DNA of 64,000 nucleotides from GCA-2733415 sp049614485 (GCA_049614485.1 JBMZDR010000004.1:1-64000), one strand, 5' to 3'; shown: positions 11,501 to 19,313, counted from the stretch's first letter. The notes: a model not told the origin generated them from the letters alone. A program made the numbers and translations.

Positions 11501-12931
11501 ATTATTTGGCGGTGCACATGTTGGGCTGGTTAGTTCAAGTTCAAAACAGATACCTGAACCTGAAGATAATTCAGATGATAAAACAATTATATATGTTTGC
11601 CCACCTTGTACTAAAAAATTAGAAATACTCTTTGGTTCAAATGCATTTGTTGTATTTGTTCCTGCCAAGCAGTTAACGCCAACATCTGCACAACTGTTAT
11701 ACACAAAAAGTGATGTTTGATCGTTGTAGCAATTATTACCATTGGCACCTCCATCAACAGCTGTGGTGGTTGTTAATGATAATAAACCGTCAACAGTTGG
11801 TGTATACGATAGAAACACTTTATCACCATTTAAATAATTTGCTGTTGTTGAACCTGTAGTGTTACAATTAGAGCCTTCAGTAGTATACACTTCATCAGGA
11901 TTTACCCAGTTTTGCAAATTATCAGTTAATACATACGGTGTTGTAGTAATGTCAGGAACCTCTATTGGAAACGCACAAGACAATCCATACTTTAAAGTTT
12001 CAAAAGTATATGGTCCTGTAAAAGCACTTTGTGTATCATTATCACAAAGGGCAGATATATAAATGTCAAATTCTGTGTCTGGATCTAGATTTGATAGTGT
12101 ATAATTTGTTCCTGTTACAGGAATACCATTTGCCGCAGGAGTACCTCCTGTTGGCAATATTTGTATTTCAAAATTTGTAGCTGACGGATGAGACCAAGAA
12201 ACTTGAGCAGAATCTACAGAAATATTATCTATAGTTACAGTATTATCAACTACTTCTGTACACCCTTCAAGCACATCAAACGCATCAATAAACAATTCAT
12301 CTCCTGTTGGTGTTGCGCCATTTTGTGTGTTTACTACTACAAAAGCAACATAAATATTTAGCCCTTGAGGTATGCCTGTTAATTCAACTACTTTTTTCTC
12401 GTAGTCAGTTTGCAAACCTTCATTTAAATTTACTTCAGTATATGATTGTAGCAACACATTAAACCCATTTATATCTGGTTGTGCTGCAGTAGAAACTCTA
12501 ACTTCATATTGAGCACCATTGTCAATAGCACTTGCTTGTTTAGTATAGAATTGAATTTCTCCATTTTCAGGAACTACAATTTGTGGCGATACTAAAAAGT
12601 ACTTAGCGGTGTTTTGATCACCAATATTATCAGCACTTGGGTTTAGAGAAACTCCATTTGTACCTAAATAACCATCTGTTGTTGCGCTCCAACTTGAGGT
12701 GCCTACGCCATTTCCAAAAAGTGTCCATGAGGCTGGTAAACCACTATCAAAAGATTCGTTGTTTTGTGTAAAGCCTTTATTTGATATAATTAAAAACAAT
12801 ACAAACAATAAAATAACAATAGGGTTTTCATTTAAGAATTTATTTTTAAGAGATTTTGACTTATGTGTTTGAAAATTTCTTGCATAAAAATACTTAATGA
12901 ATGCTACAGGATTTTGCAACTTGTTTCTCAT
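5591..12931 (-). CDS. Giant T9SS type B adhesin with FN3 and choice-of-anchor J modules
   Basis: 2446 residues. An unusually long N-terminus (about 55 residues, signal helix NPIVILLFVLFLIISNKGFTQ) precedes alternating modules. Adhesion-type 'choice-of-anchor J' jelly-rolls start near residues 58, 567, 814 and 1065 (patterns such as ESFD..LPASW and CW...DANGDGSTW). Six fibronectin type III domains start near 224, 472, 720, 974, 1235 and 1437 (for example CPEPTNITLNN...VSW). Next come Ig-like and anchor segments, three 87-residue repeats at about 2010-2267, and a C-terminal gliding-motility-associated domain at about 2357-2446 (GISPDGNGKNDTF, TIFNRHGREVF, LPDGTYFYSI). This is a type B sorting domain, which needs a SprF-like partner; one follows 30 bp downstream. 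Likely exported to the cell surface for adhesion or gliding. Confidence 0.93.
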   Translation of the reverse strand: MRNKLQNPVAFIKYFYARNFQTHKSKSLKNKFLNENPIVILLFVLFLIISNKGFTQNNESFDSGLPASWTLFGNGVGTSSWSATTDGYLGTNGVSLNPSADNIGDQNTAKYFLVSPQIVVPENGEIQFYTKQASAIDNGAQYEVRVSTAAQPDINGFNVLLQSYTEVNLNEGLQTDYEKKVVELTGIPQGLNIYVAFVVVNTQNGATPTGDELFIDAFDVLEGCTEVVDNTVTIDNISVDSAQVSWSHPSATNFEIQILPTGGTPAANGIPVTGTNYTLSNLDPDTEFDIYISALCDNDTQSAFTGPYTFETLKYGLSCAFPIEVPDITTTPYVLTDNLQNWVNPDEVYTTEGSNCNTTGSTTANYLNGDKVFLSYTPTVDGLLSLTTTTAVDGGANGNNCYNDQTSLFVYNSCADVGVNCLAGTNTTNAFEPKSISNFLVQGGQTYIIVLSSELSSGSGICFELELTSPTCAPPNNITYNSLTENSVTFNWDNIGGFSDSWEYAVVPTGSGEPSGAGTATNTNLNNLINSGLTPATTYDLYVRSVCSGTPGIWSNPSTFTTQCTTFDLPYSTDFASATNTNPEPCWTTIDANGDGSTWGFIGGYATVQTQFSQNENHDIYTSPRVNFDGTPKRIRYKHRATQGSSTYTIKLSTTGIGLDDFTTVVLPETTINNTGFQEVIVDLPLNITGEVNIAWIVEPNASESAIRFSIDDVFIEDKPTCPDPTNPFVLQITTNSAWLFWTAGDAETQWELAIQDFESGTPTTNGTLVTSNFPYMATGLSSGHRYEFYVRAYCAANDQSEWVGPIAFTTLCESYDTPFYESFNDDDSDTQKFCWDITDANNDGATWSIDEDHAYLQTSAISPPSGFNDYLISPAINMDGIKELKYKYRSDFSFFSGTPRFGLEVLMSTTNTNPGSFSVISPFEVFTNPEYTEKSIIVEATGTVYFAFRVPPEFSGSWSILSLDDVSITDAPLCPNPSNLMVNTVSTTSADLSWTAGYQETDWNVVVQQAGTGIPTGTGVAVTSTNYTPTDLLPDTEYEFYVMANCSSDQSQWVGPMSFRTSCLAFTTPFVETFNTNSNSENCWRIINDNDDNETWNMNISGPFPYEGDQTAAIFSGSNGQNEDWLISPTITITDNQRLRYYYRVNDSFFTEDLEVLLSTNGIGLDQFTTVLYDSDDDPVLINNVEYKVKIINFPDGITGDVNIAFHVPFYPSTSTYRGQTLVIDNVNIEDIPECPEPTNITLNNITDTQVQVSWDANGAETDWEISVQPAGTDAPVGNTDPSYLIDASTNPFTVTGLDPSTMYDIYVRAVCDGNTGAWTGPEEVTTKCSFENLCQYTIVLHSDSNISGELELTQNNQLVQVLPFEGIDGDSFTVFLCSGAEFSLFFDTLGYNATQYENYYFEIFDASSNLVYTSPTSLTPRTTVYEGTSVCGAVSCPQPTNLTVSNTSVFSWTPGGSETQWEVAVQSIENGTIPQSGTLVSTNSYTPSASDFNDPFASTYEYFVRAVCGTDDESYWSGPFAFVRNDDISNAVTLPINTNEVCNTSGTEVSFLNATISPEAMSCSGNNLKDVWFDFTAESLIHTIELNNFNGNLRDSAGDPLYPEITMTLYKDNGAGNLQELNCSYDNVITAMYSSELIVGENYKVRVTLNTVENTEYRFNICIKTPEDLCLVNAVNGSFEDPVLNSLSGVNTIISVNTIPGWRSNLDSSNDILYWDALNAPGFESYEGGQCAQLLSDQSVTVDPNDLTDPKGYYRDFDTSEITLLDYSFAYLKRFDGNIIQLLAGPPGGPYTLVDQPIGNTQLWLVISGQYNVPVGQNQTRFIFRSVGDNSVGNVIDAVNFLPNNQIITESFTLDCDNINANVEANGSGTWLASETNPGTVTITDANSNTTSITDFLQPGVYTFTWQTSYCSYDIEITYNGIADTPTVISPIDYCLNDTAEQLTASASSTYSLIWHTQAVGGTGTTTAPTPDTSVANTTSYYVAYVDSEGCEGPRAEIIVNVSDSFTPELTFSYTDTCAVETVNPTPTLTSGFATGGVFTSTTLTVNATTGEIDMTSATAGQHDVTYTYDGNSDTCTLSGTYTASINFTAATTPTTSFDYGTEPFCILASNSVIPNLVSGFTTGGNFSSSTLTVNSATGEVDLSSATAGTHDITYTFNGDATTCTGPGVFTTSIVITASTTPVTAFTYLNDVYCAESINAVPELDNGFTTGGVFSAETGLAINTTTGEINIAASSVGNYTVVYEILEDINTCVEGSTSEFDITILEDIAVSIEATCNDNDYILTATPLSNSYNTDEATYTWMDSENNVIGQDSDVFNVTTYSNQNQNTTTPVEIYLTVNFGGCTTTTSFTVNQLACDDMEIPKGISPDGNGKNDTFDLTDFGATNVTIFNRHGREVFKYSGLYTNQWKGQNKNGHELPDGTYFYSIQKNDGKSVTGWVFINRAH
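6131..6906 (-). repeat. Three tandem ~261-bp coding repeats in the giant adhesin
   Basis: Equivalent positions (the codons for the TTGG / ATGG segment) fall at 6294, 6555 and 6816, exactly 261 bp apart. Each unit encodes about 87 residues with the order aromatic-Tyr segment, Cys, SGFTTGG, STLTVN.TTGE, SATAG.HD.TYT. The repeats are more diverged from each other than the 198-bp repeats near the window start. Confidence 0.85.
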
Positions 12932-12982
12932 GTTATGGCTATTTCAGTTAATAAATATTTCGTTAAATATATGGCGCATTAG

Positions 12983-13028
12983 ACTATATATAAAGTCCAA
13001 GTCTTTGCTATTTACCGAAATTTGAAAG
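12983..13028 (-). promoter_or_regulatory. Upstream element shared with the gene starting at 19146 (copy 1)
   Basis: This 46-bp stretch begins 52 bp upstream of the giant adhesin ATG. On the plus strand it contains ACTATATATAAAGT, a 12-bp less conserved spacer, then TATTTACCGAA and TTTGAAAG. It aligns without gaps to 19253-19298 with 38 of 46 identical positions. No other long similarity is visible between these two upstream regions. It may be an alternative promoter or a regulator binding site; which one is unknown. Confidence 0.55.
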
Positions 13029-13031
13029 TGT

Positions 13032-13068
13032 AAAATCCTTTGTAACCTGTTGTTATACAAGGGTTTTT
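13032..13068 (-). terminator. Probable intrinsic terminator of the TPR/AraC gene pair
   Basis: The arms AAAATCCTTTGT (13032-13043) and ACAAGGGTTTTT (13057-13068) pair over 12 bp with one mismatch and one wobble, about 15 bp past the stop codon of the TPR gene read leftwards. The 3' side in that direction ends in a short T run. Confidence 0.5.
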
Positions 13069-13083
13069 AGAGAATAAGCCTTG

Positions 13084-14241
13084 TTAGGGTAGTGGTTTTG
13101 TGTTTTGAATGAATTCAACCTTATTTTGAAGTGTTTTTATGATTTTTTTGTTTTTTGATTCAATCAATAAAACACTAATAACGATTAAAATTATTATTAA
13201 AGAAATCCATGTAATTTTAGTTCTAAATTCCTTTTGAATACGATCTGATTTTTCATTCTGATTCTTCGTATTTTCTATTATAGAATCACTAATAGAATTA
13301 CGTTCAGATATTTTAATTTCCAATTGGGTTTTTAAATAGAGGTTGTAATATTTTTGGTATTTTTCCCATTGGTTTAAAGCCAAATAGTTTTCAAAAAGTC
13401 CTTTGTAAATCCCTAGGTTAAGAACTAAATCTCCTACGTTTTTAGATTGTTGTAAGGCTGTTTGCAGTAACGATATGGAATGAAGGTAGTTGCCTTCAAT
13501 AGTATAGACTTCCGCTAAGCCTTTTTTAGCAAAAGAAATTAAGCTATTTGCATTCTCTCTTTTAGCAAAGGAAATAGCTTTGTTAAAACTTCTTTTGGCA
13601 TTTTCGTATTCGGAAAGCATGGTGTAACAGTTTCCTTTATTGTAATATACGATACTTAAATTTGCTTGGAAATTAGTACTGTCAAGTTTATCATATTCAT
13701 TAATACCTTTGTCAAAATACTCGATAGCAATGTCACAGTTTAAATTATCTTTATAAATAAAACCTTTTACAATATAACTGTTAGCTAATGTCATGGCTAT
13801 AGAGTCTCTAACTGGATATGTTAATGACATCTTCTCAACGTTTTCCATTAGCTCAATAGATTTATCAAAAATCTTGAGTTGTTGGTATAAAATGCCTGTC
13901 ATGAAAAGAATTTCAATTTGTAATTTTTTATCATTTAGGTCACTAGAAAATGCATCAGCTTTTATGATGTATTTTAAGGCTTTTTGATAATCTCTTTTGG
14001 AAGTATAGGCTAATGACACAAGCATTAGGGCTCGTGTTCTAGTTGTTGTTGAATAGGACGTGTTCTCAAAGGTTGAAACCCCTAAGTTGATAGATTCATT
14101 TGGTTTTTCGTAAACTCGATTTGTACTTGCTTTTATTAAACTATCTATCTGTTGTTTTGGATCAGAATCGCTTGTTGCAAAAGCTGGAACTTGTATAACA
14201 AGTAACCAAAATAGAAAACCGTATGTAAGTTTAATTTTCAT
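13084..14241 (-). CDS. Membrane-anchored TPR protein, no DNA-binding domain
   Basis: 385 residues. Signal peptide (MKIKLTYGFLFWLLVIQVPAFA), then TPR-like helical repeats over about residues 30-310, a single membrane helix near 345-365 (ITWISLIIILIVISVLLI), and a tail of about 25 residues. Its start codon overlaps the last 11 bp of the upstream TPR-AraC gene, which suggests translational coupling. The layout (exported TPR domain plus one membrane helix) matches the sensor half of its neighbour, but the C-terminal helix-turn-helix is absent. It may be a sensor subunit, a modulator or a shortened paralogue of the regulator. No enzyme motif is seen. Confidence 0.8.
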   Translation of the reverse strand: MKIKLTYGFLFWLLVIQVPAFATSDSDPKQQIDSLIKASTNRVYEKPNESINLGVSTFENTSYSTTTRTRALMLVSLAYTSKRDYQKALKYIIKADAFSSDLNDKKLQIEILFMTGILYQQLKIFDKSIELMENVEKMSLTYPVRDSIAMTLANSYIVKGFIYKDNLNCDIAIEYFDKGINEYDKLDSTNFQANLSIVYYNKGNCYTMLSEYENAKRSFNKAISFAKRENANSLISFAKKGLAEVYTIEGNYLHSISLLQTALQQSKNVGDLVLNLGIYKGLFENYLALNQWEKYQKYYNLYLKTQLEIKISERNSISDSIIENTKNQNEKSDRIQKEFRTKITWISLIIILIVISVLLIESKNKKIIKTLQNKVEFIQNTKPLP

Positions 14242-15829
14242 CTTGTTGCTTTTTTAATTTTATTTCATTGCGTTCTTCATTTATTAAACCAATAAAGGTA
14301 GCTGGAGACATGCCTACAATAGACTTAAATACAGTAGCAAAACTGCTGTGTGAAGAATAACCGCTTTCTTCAGCTAAAAAACTTATTTTGTAATTTATAT
14401 AATTCGGGTCATTTTTTAATTTATCTATAATATAATTAACACGTAGTTTATTAATAAAAGTGTTGAAATTTGCATTGTAATGCTTGTTTATAATTTCAGA
14501 AAGGTACTTGGTGTTTGTATCAAATTTCCCAGATAATACGGCTAAAGACATATCTTTACTTAAAAATTTAGTTGAGTTTTCAAAGCGTTTAAGTTTTGAT
14601 AAGATTGTTTTTTCAGTGGCTTCAGGAATAACAATTCGTTTTTTGTTTGTTTTTTTTGGAGGACTAATGTTAGTAAAATGACTCCTGCTTATTTCTAAAT
14701 ATTTAATAATTTCTCTAAGACGTTTTTTTCTCCCTTGGCTTTTTAACAGAACAAATGCTCCAACTACCAAAATAAACAAAACAGCTGCTAGTAGTAGGTA
14801 TTGATAATACTGATGCTTCATTTCTTCTGCTGCTATAATTGCATCCTCTTGATTAGCTAGACTATTATAAATGTTATTAATGGCTTCTTGTTCTAAAAGC
14901 TCAACGCGGTTATTTAAAATTAAAAATTCATCATTATAGACATTGTATTTACTTTTTTGATTGGTTGCCAAGTAATTGATTGCTAAATCTCTGTTTATAT
15001 GCATTAAGAGTATAGGATTGTCAATTATTTCAGCAAATCTTAGGGCAATAAATAACGCTTCTTCACTGTCTTTAAATACTTTTTTCTGAAGATGTAAATG
15101 CCCTAATTCTTTATAAATTATTGCTTTTTCATATAAATTACTCATTTGAGTAGAGTCTGCTAAAGCAAGTGTTTTTTCCATATAAACAACTGCAGAATCA
15201 AGTTTAGAAAGACCACTATAAGCGCGTTCTTTTACTAAATGAAAACGCCTTTTGTAATTGAGATTGTTTTTTAAAAACGTATCATTTTGTATTTCAAAAT
15301 CTTCAATAGCAACGATAGCTTCATTGTTTTCACGCCTGTCTATAAGCATGCTAATGCGTTCTAAAGTTATGTGACTGTATAATGAGTCTAGATTTTCGGT
15401 TTTATGTGTGTCAGATGCTAATTTTTCTGCAACACGTAAGTATTCTTGAGACTGACGATCTAAGTAAAGGTTTCTTAACAGTTCAGATTTAAGAATATTT
15501 AGCTCTATTTGGGTCTTAAGAGGTATGTCGGCCTCCAGGTTTTTGTTGTCAAAAGCATGTTCAATAGCTTTACTATAATTGCCTTTAACTAAATAACTTT
15601 TTGATATTAACAAGTTAGCTGTTGCTACTTCTTGGGGGTTTTGACTTATTTTTAAAATGTGCTGTATAATTTTGATTGCCTCATCTGGGTTAGAGTAGAT
15701 GAGCTCATTTGCTTTTATAGACAAGTCATTTTGTTGAGCGTATGTTCTTGCGGTTAACAAGTTTATACACAGTAAAATGAAGTATAAAAGTTTATAAATA
15801 TACGTGTTGCATTTTGTCATTAACTTCAA
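14231..15829 (-). CDS. TPR-transmembrane-AraC family transcriptional regulator
   Basis: 532 residues. Signal peptide or signal anchor (CNTYIYKLLYFILLCINLL), TPR helices over about residues 30-335, a membrane helix near 340-362 (YYQYLLLAAVLFILVVGAFV), a basic linker, and a C-terminal AraC/XylS helix-turn-helix over about 420-520 (LSKDMSLAVLSGKFDTNTKYL; SFLAEESGYSSHSSFATVFK; GMSPATF). This is a one-component regulator whose sensor lies outside the cytoplasmic membrane while the DNA-binding domain is inside. It sits between two adhesin genes on the same strand, so it is a candidate regulator of them. That link is inference. It overlaps the following TPR gene by 11 bp. Confidence 0.9.
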   Translation of the reverse strand: MKLMTKCNTYIYKLLYFILLCINLLTARTYAQQNDLSIKANELIYSNPDEAIKIIQHILKISQNPQEVATANLLISKSYLVKGNYSKAIEHAFDNKNLEADIPLKTQIELNILKSELLRNLYLDRQSQEYLRVAEKLASDTHKTENLDSLYSHITLERISMLIDRRENNEAIVAIEDFEIQNDTFLKNNLNYKRRFHLVKERAYSGLSKLDSAVVYMEKTLALADSTQMSNLYEKAIIYKELGHLHLQKKVFKDSEEALFIALRFAEIIDNPILLMHINRDLAINYLATNQKSKYNVYNDEFLILNNRVELLEQEAINNIYNSLANQEDAIIAAEEMKHQYYQYLLLAAVLFILVVGAFVLLKSQGRKKRLREIIKYLEISRSHFTNISPPKKTNKKRIVIPEATEKTILSKLKRFENSTKFLSKDMSLAVLSGKFDTNTKYLSEIINKHYNANFNTFINKLRVNYIIDKLKNDPNYINYKISFLAEESGYSSHSSFATVFKSIVGMSPATFIGLINEERNEIKLKKQQDEN

Positions 15830-15865
15830 AGTATTTTTGTTAATTATTTAAAACGATGTTTAATT

Positions 15866-15891
15866 ACATCTACTCTTACAAGAGTTGATGT
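15866..15891 (-). promoter_or_regulatory. Inverted repeat upstream of the AraC regulator gene
   Basis: ACATCTACTCT (15866-15876) and AGAGTTGATGT (15881-15891) pair at 10 of 11 positions. The repeat ends 37 bp upstream of the AraC start codon. Possible operator or 5' leader hairpin, perhaps autoregulatory. No experimental analogue is known to me. Confidence 0.35.
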
Positions 15892-16008
15892 AAATCAATA
15901 TATCAGAAATATAAAATGATAAATATACTAAACTTTGTACAAGAAATTAGCAATGTGTTTAATTGAGTGTGTTATTTTACAGAGAAAATAGCAAAAGAAA
16001 TAAATGAC

Positions 16009-16033
16009 AAAAGCAGCTAAAATAGCTGCTTTT
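16009..16033. terminator. Perfect 11-bp hairpin, possibly bidirectional terminator
   Basis: AAAAGCAGCTA (16009-16019), loop AAA, TAGCTGCTTTT (16023-16033). A-rich and T-rich ends allow function on either strand. It lies past the stronger terminator of the 1004-residue protein gene and could insulate the AraC gene. Confidence 0.5.
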
Positions 16034-16075
16034 ACTTTAATAAACGATACTTTATCAAGTATAAATTTTGAAATC

Positions 16076-16111
16076 AAAACAAGAGCAACTAATCGTCGTT
16101 GCTCTTGTTTT
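16076..16111 (-). terminator. Intrinsic terminator of the type A T9SS protein gene
   Basis: A perfect 14-bp stem, AAAACAAGAGCAAC (16076-16089) with GTTGCTCTTGTTTT (16098-16111), with an 8-nt loop, 20 bp past the stop codon of the leftward gene. Confidence 0.75.
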
Positions 16112-16131
16112 AGTTAATGAATTTCAATGAT

Positions 16132-19100
16132 TTATTTTTTAATAACTTTAATTGTTTTTTGTGAACCATTAATGTCAATTTTCACAAAGTAAACACCGTT
16201 AGTTAAGGCGTTCATATCAATTAGTGCTTTTGTGTTATTTGGAGTCAACGTTTGAATTTGTTGACCAAGCATGTTAAAAACACGTACGTTTGAAATGGTG
16301 TTATTATTCCCAGAAGTAACTGTCAATGTATTGACAACCGGGTTTGGATAATACTTAAACGCTTCAAAAGTATTTGACTCAACACTTAACGAAGGTTCTG
16401 GGTACGCAAATAATTCAAACTCTGCTGCACTACTTGAGTGTACACATATTAAATAAGTGTTTCCTGCCACAACATCACCAGATAAATCACTAGAACTATA
16501 ACAACTACCAGCAACATAATCATTAGAAACGTTTGCACAAGTGTCAGTATTGAAAATAGAGTAATAAGCATTACCACTCACTTTAGTAAAGTCAAAATTA
16601 TAAGTACCTGTATACTGAGGAGTAAAACTATACCAAACAGATTCGTAACTTGAAGATGAACAACCTTCAGGTGAATTATAAGCGTTATCTAAATTACCAG
16701 ATATTGTATTATTACCATTCAAGTCTGAAGACTCCATTAATGTTGCAGGTGTTGAGCAATCACTATTTGCTACTGCTGGAGGTAGTTGCCATACACATAA
16801 ATTAAAGTCAACTCCTGGGCCAGTTTGAGCTGTTCTTACCATAATAGAATAGCTTTGACCACTGTTTAAACTGAAAATTTGATTCGAGTTTGTGCTACAA
16901 GTTGTGCTCTTTTCGATTAAGGCACCACAAGTTCCTTCGTAAATGAAATAACGGGTTGTTGTGCTGCCAGTGTAAGTAAGTGAAAATTCATAAATACCTG
17001 TCGTTGTTGGGGTAAATGTATACCATACATCTTTGTAACCAGTACCACAAGTAGATTCTGCAGATAATGAAGCACCAGAAGTAGTTCCTGACACTTGATT
17101 ATTACATTGGTCATCTGTTGAAGCATTTAATGTTGTTGCGTTAGAGCACTCATCGTTTACGGGAGCTGAAGGAGGTGTTTTTAGACAAATGTCATAATTT
17201 TGCGCATATGCACCAGAGGTATTCGATTTGTTACGAATGTAATACGTGTTTCCATCAGTTAAGTTATGAAATTCAACATAACCTGAAACCCCTGCGGTAG
17301 TACATTCAAGACTAGTTAAAGAACCACAACTACCCTCAAGTAATTCTACCGATTGAATTAGAGCTCCAGCAGGCGTTCCTGGTGCTGATACAACGTTTGA
17401 AAACTCTAAAATTACAGCACTTTCGTTAGCAACAAAACTAAACCAAACATCATTTGTGTTACCTGAGCATACTGTAGGGTCACCAACAGAGTCTGTTGCA
17501 CCTGCGTTACTAGCACTAGTAAACAAATCACAAGTGTCGTCTGTGTTTACGTCTAGCGCAATAGCAGAACTACACTCATCATTTACAGGCGGACAATAAA
17601 AGTATGTAGAGTCTGTGTATGAACAGCTTGAATCTTGATTATTTGTTAATGTAAAATCTACAGTTGAACCACTAGGGTATGGCCCCATGTTAACAATACC
17701 TGTTGATGTAATATTGTTATTTATGTTTCCAAAATTATCAGTTAATTCTAAAGAAGTAGCACTACCTAGGTAAGAAACATCTACATTAACGCTAAATTGT
17801 TCGTTTCCACAATCAGTAACTGTAGACAATGTAAAACTTGGGTTTATACAGCTGTTTTCAGTAATGATTAAACTATATGCATAGGTTCTTGAAGATGAGG
17901 AGTTGCTCAACACTAAAAAATAAGTGTTGCCAGCAAATAAAACAGCTTCAGAGATGTTTAAAGAGCCACCAGATGTACTATAGCTTCCGGTAAAATCAAC
18001 ACACTCTTTATCTACATCAGTAGGGCAACCTTTCATAAGGTGCATACCAGCACCATTATTGTTGATATTTGTTAAATCAATATTAATAGACACATCATTA
18101 GCGGGAGTGATTTCATAAAACACATCATTACCATTCATGTATGATGTATCACTAGACCCACAACTTCCTGTATTTACATTGTTTTCATAGTTTGCAGTAT
18201 CATCTGATGATATTATATATGGAAAAGAAGATACAGTATGCGGTTTGCTACACGTAGCACCGTCAACAGGAGTTACACGTGTCGTAAAACTTTCTTCTGT
18301 ACAGCCTGTTGCAGACCCTATGCCGTTAAACGGTACAATGCTAACAAAGTATTCTGTTTCGTACAATAAACCTGCTCCTTCTAATGAATAGTTTGTAGCT
18401 GTAGTCTGAACTGCATTTAAAATATCAGTTCCTCCAGATGTTGTTCCTACAGAAACGGTATATCCTGTTGGTAAACCAGTAGCTGTTTGCCATGAGAGTG
18501 TAACATTAGTATCAGCTGTTGTAGATGCGTTTAGAGGGTTTAGCAAAGTTGCATCACAGTTTGGCTCTTCAGTTGCTACTTGTAAAAATGTTACATCATC
18601 AATTAAAACAACTAATCTATAACCATTTACGTTTACGGCATTTGTAACAAATCTTGCTTGAAAATCACTTCCATTTGCAATTGTTCCTACGGGTATGGTG
18701 GTTGTAACTTGGCAAGTATTCGTCTCTCCAAATGTGTAATTAGAGTCGTCAATTGTAGTAATAGTTGTCCAACTACCACCACCATTAGTAGAGTACTCTA
18801 ACACCAAGCTTCCCCAATTGGTTGCAGGAGGGGTATAAGATATTGGAAAAAACATGCTTGCTTGTTCAAAAATATTATAAGAAAAACTAGCTGTAAGGTC
18901 TGTACCATTTGATATACTTGCATAGTTTTGAGTAGTTAATGAGCTACTCGTTCCTGCGTCTAGTCCACTATAGATAGCTTTGCCTGATCCTCCACAAGCA
19001 AAATTAGTTCTCGCTCCTAAAGATACTCCAGTCCAACCTGGCGGGACTTGATTGTTAGTAGTGCTATCAAAATTCTCAACAATCTCTACTTGAGAGAAAG

Positions 19101-19146
19101 CCGTAATACTCAAAAGCATTATTAAAATGCGGGTAATTTTCTTCAT
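16132..19146 (-). CDS. T9SS type A sorting-domain surface protein with anchor-J, FN3 and Cys-paired repeats
   Basis: 1004 residues. Signal peptide (MKKITRILIMLLSITAFS), a choice-of-anchor J jelly-roll at about 20-190 (VENFDSTTNNQVPPGW), one FN3 domain at about 195-290, and then four jelly-roll (PPC-like) modules opening with Cys-containing motifs (ATCSKPHTV, NDECSSAIAL, NDECSNATTL, NSDCSTPATL). The C-terminal 80 residues are a type A T9SS signal: YYPNPVVNTLTV, NVRVFNMLGQ, LTNGVYFVKI and a basic end TIKVIKK. Function beyond surface adhesion or carbohydrate binding cannot be read. Its upstream region carries the element shared with the giant adhesin gene. Confidence 0.92.
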   Translation of the reverse strand: MKKITRILIMLLSITAFSQVEIVENFDSTTNNQVPPGWTGVSLGARTNFACGGSGKAIYSGLDAGTSSSLTTQNYASISNGTDLTASFSYNIFEQASMFFPISYTPPATNWGSLVLEYSTNGGGSWTTITTIDDSNYTFGETNTCQVTTTIPVGTIANGSDFQARFVTNAVNVNGYRLVVLIDDVTFLQVATEEPNCDATLLNPLNASTTADTNVTLSWQTATGLPTGYTVSVGTTSGGTDILNAVQTTATNYSLEGAGLLYETEYFVSIVPFNGIGSATGCTEESFTTRVTPVDGATCSKPHTVSSFPYIISSDDTANYENNVNTGSCGSSDTSYMNGNDVFYEITPANDVSINIDLTNINNNGAGMHLMKGCPTDVDKECVDFTGSYSTSGGSLNISEAVLFAGNTYFLVLSNSSSSRTYAYSLIITENSCINPSFTLSTVTDCGNEQFSVNVDVSYLGSATSLELTDNFGNINNNITSTGIVNMGPYPSGSTVDFTLTNNQDSSCSYTDSTYFYCPPVNDECSSAIALDVNTDDTCDLFTSASNAGATDSVGDPTVCSGNTNDVWFSFVANESAVILEFSNVVSAPGTPAGALIQSVELLEGSCGSLTSLECTTAGVSGYVEFHNLTDGNTYYIRNKSNTSGAYAQNYDICLKTPPSAPVNDECSNATTLNASTDDQCNNQVSGTTSGASLSAESTCGTGYKDVWYTFTPTTTGIYEFSLTYTGSTTTRYFIYEGTCGALIEKSTTCSTNSNQIFSLNSGQSYSIMVRTAQTGPGVDFNLCVWQLPPAVANSDCSTPATLMESSDLNGNNTISGNLDNAYNSPEGCSSSSYESVWYSFTPQYTGTYNFDFTKVSGNAYYSIFNTDTCANVSNDYVAGSCYSSSDLSGDVVAGNTYLICVHSSSAAEFELFAYPEPSLSVESNTFEAFKYYPNPVVNTLTVTSGNNNTISNVRVFNMLGQQIQTLTPNNTKALIDMNALTNGVYFVKIDINGSQKTIKVIKK

Positions 19147-19252
19147 TGTATTATAGTTTTAATTAGTAAAAAATTGGTTTTTATTTGAAAATTTAATAAA
19201 AATGTAAGATGCTTTTATTAGATAATCAATGTTGAAATGTATGAAGAGAAAT

Positions 19253-19298
19253 ACTATATATAAAGTGAATAGCTTTAGTATTTACCGAATTTTGAAAG
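19253..19298 (-). promoter_or_regulatory. Upstream element shared with the giant adhesin gene (copy 2)
   Basis: 46 bp, 38 identical to 12983-13028. It contains ACTATATATAAAGT, then TATTTACCGAA and TTTGAAAG at the same spacing. It lies 107 bp upstream of the ATG at 19146, against 52 bp in the other copy. Confidence 0.55.
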
Positions 19299-19313
19299 CT
19301 AAAAAAACACATT

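Larger units (their letters stand above)
15830..16131. other. Intergenic region between the AraC regulator and a T9SS protein gene
   Basis: This 302-bp gap holds an inverted repeat near the AraC gene (15866-15891), a perfect AT/GC hairpin (16009-16033) and a strong terminator (16076-16111). The AraC promoter must lie here, but no TAnnTTTG box with good spacing was seen. No open frame worth calling. Confidence 0.6.
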
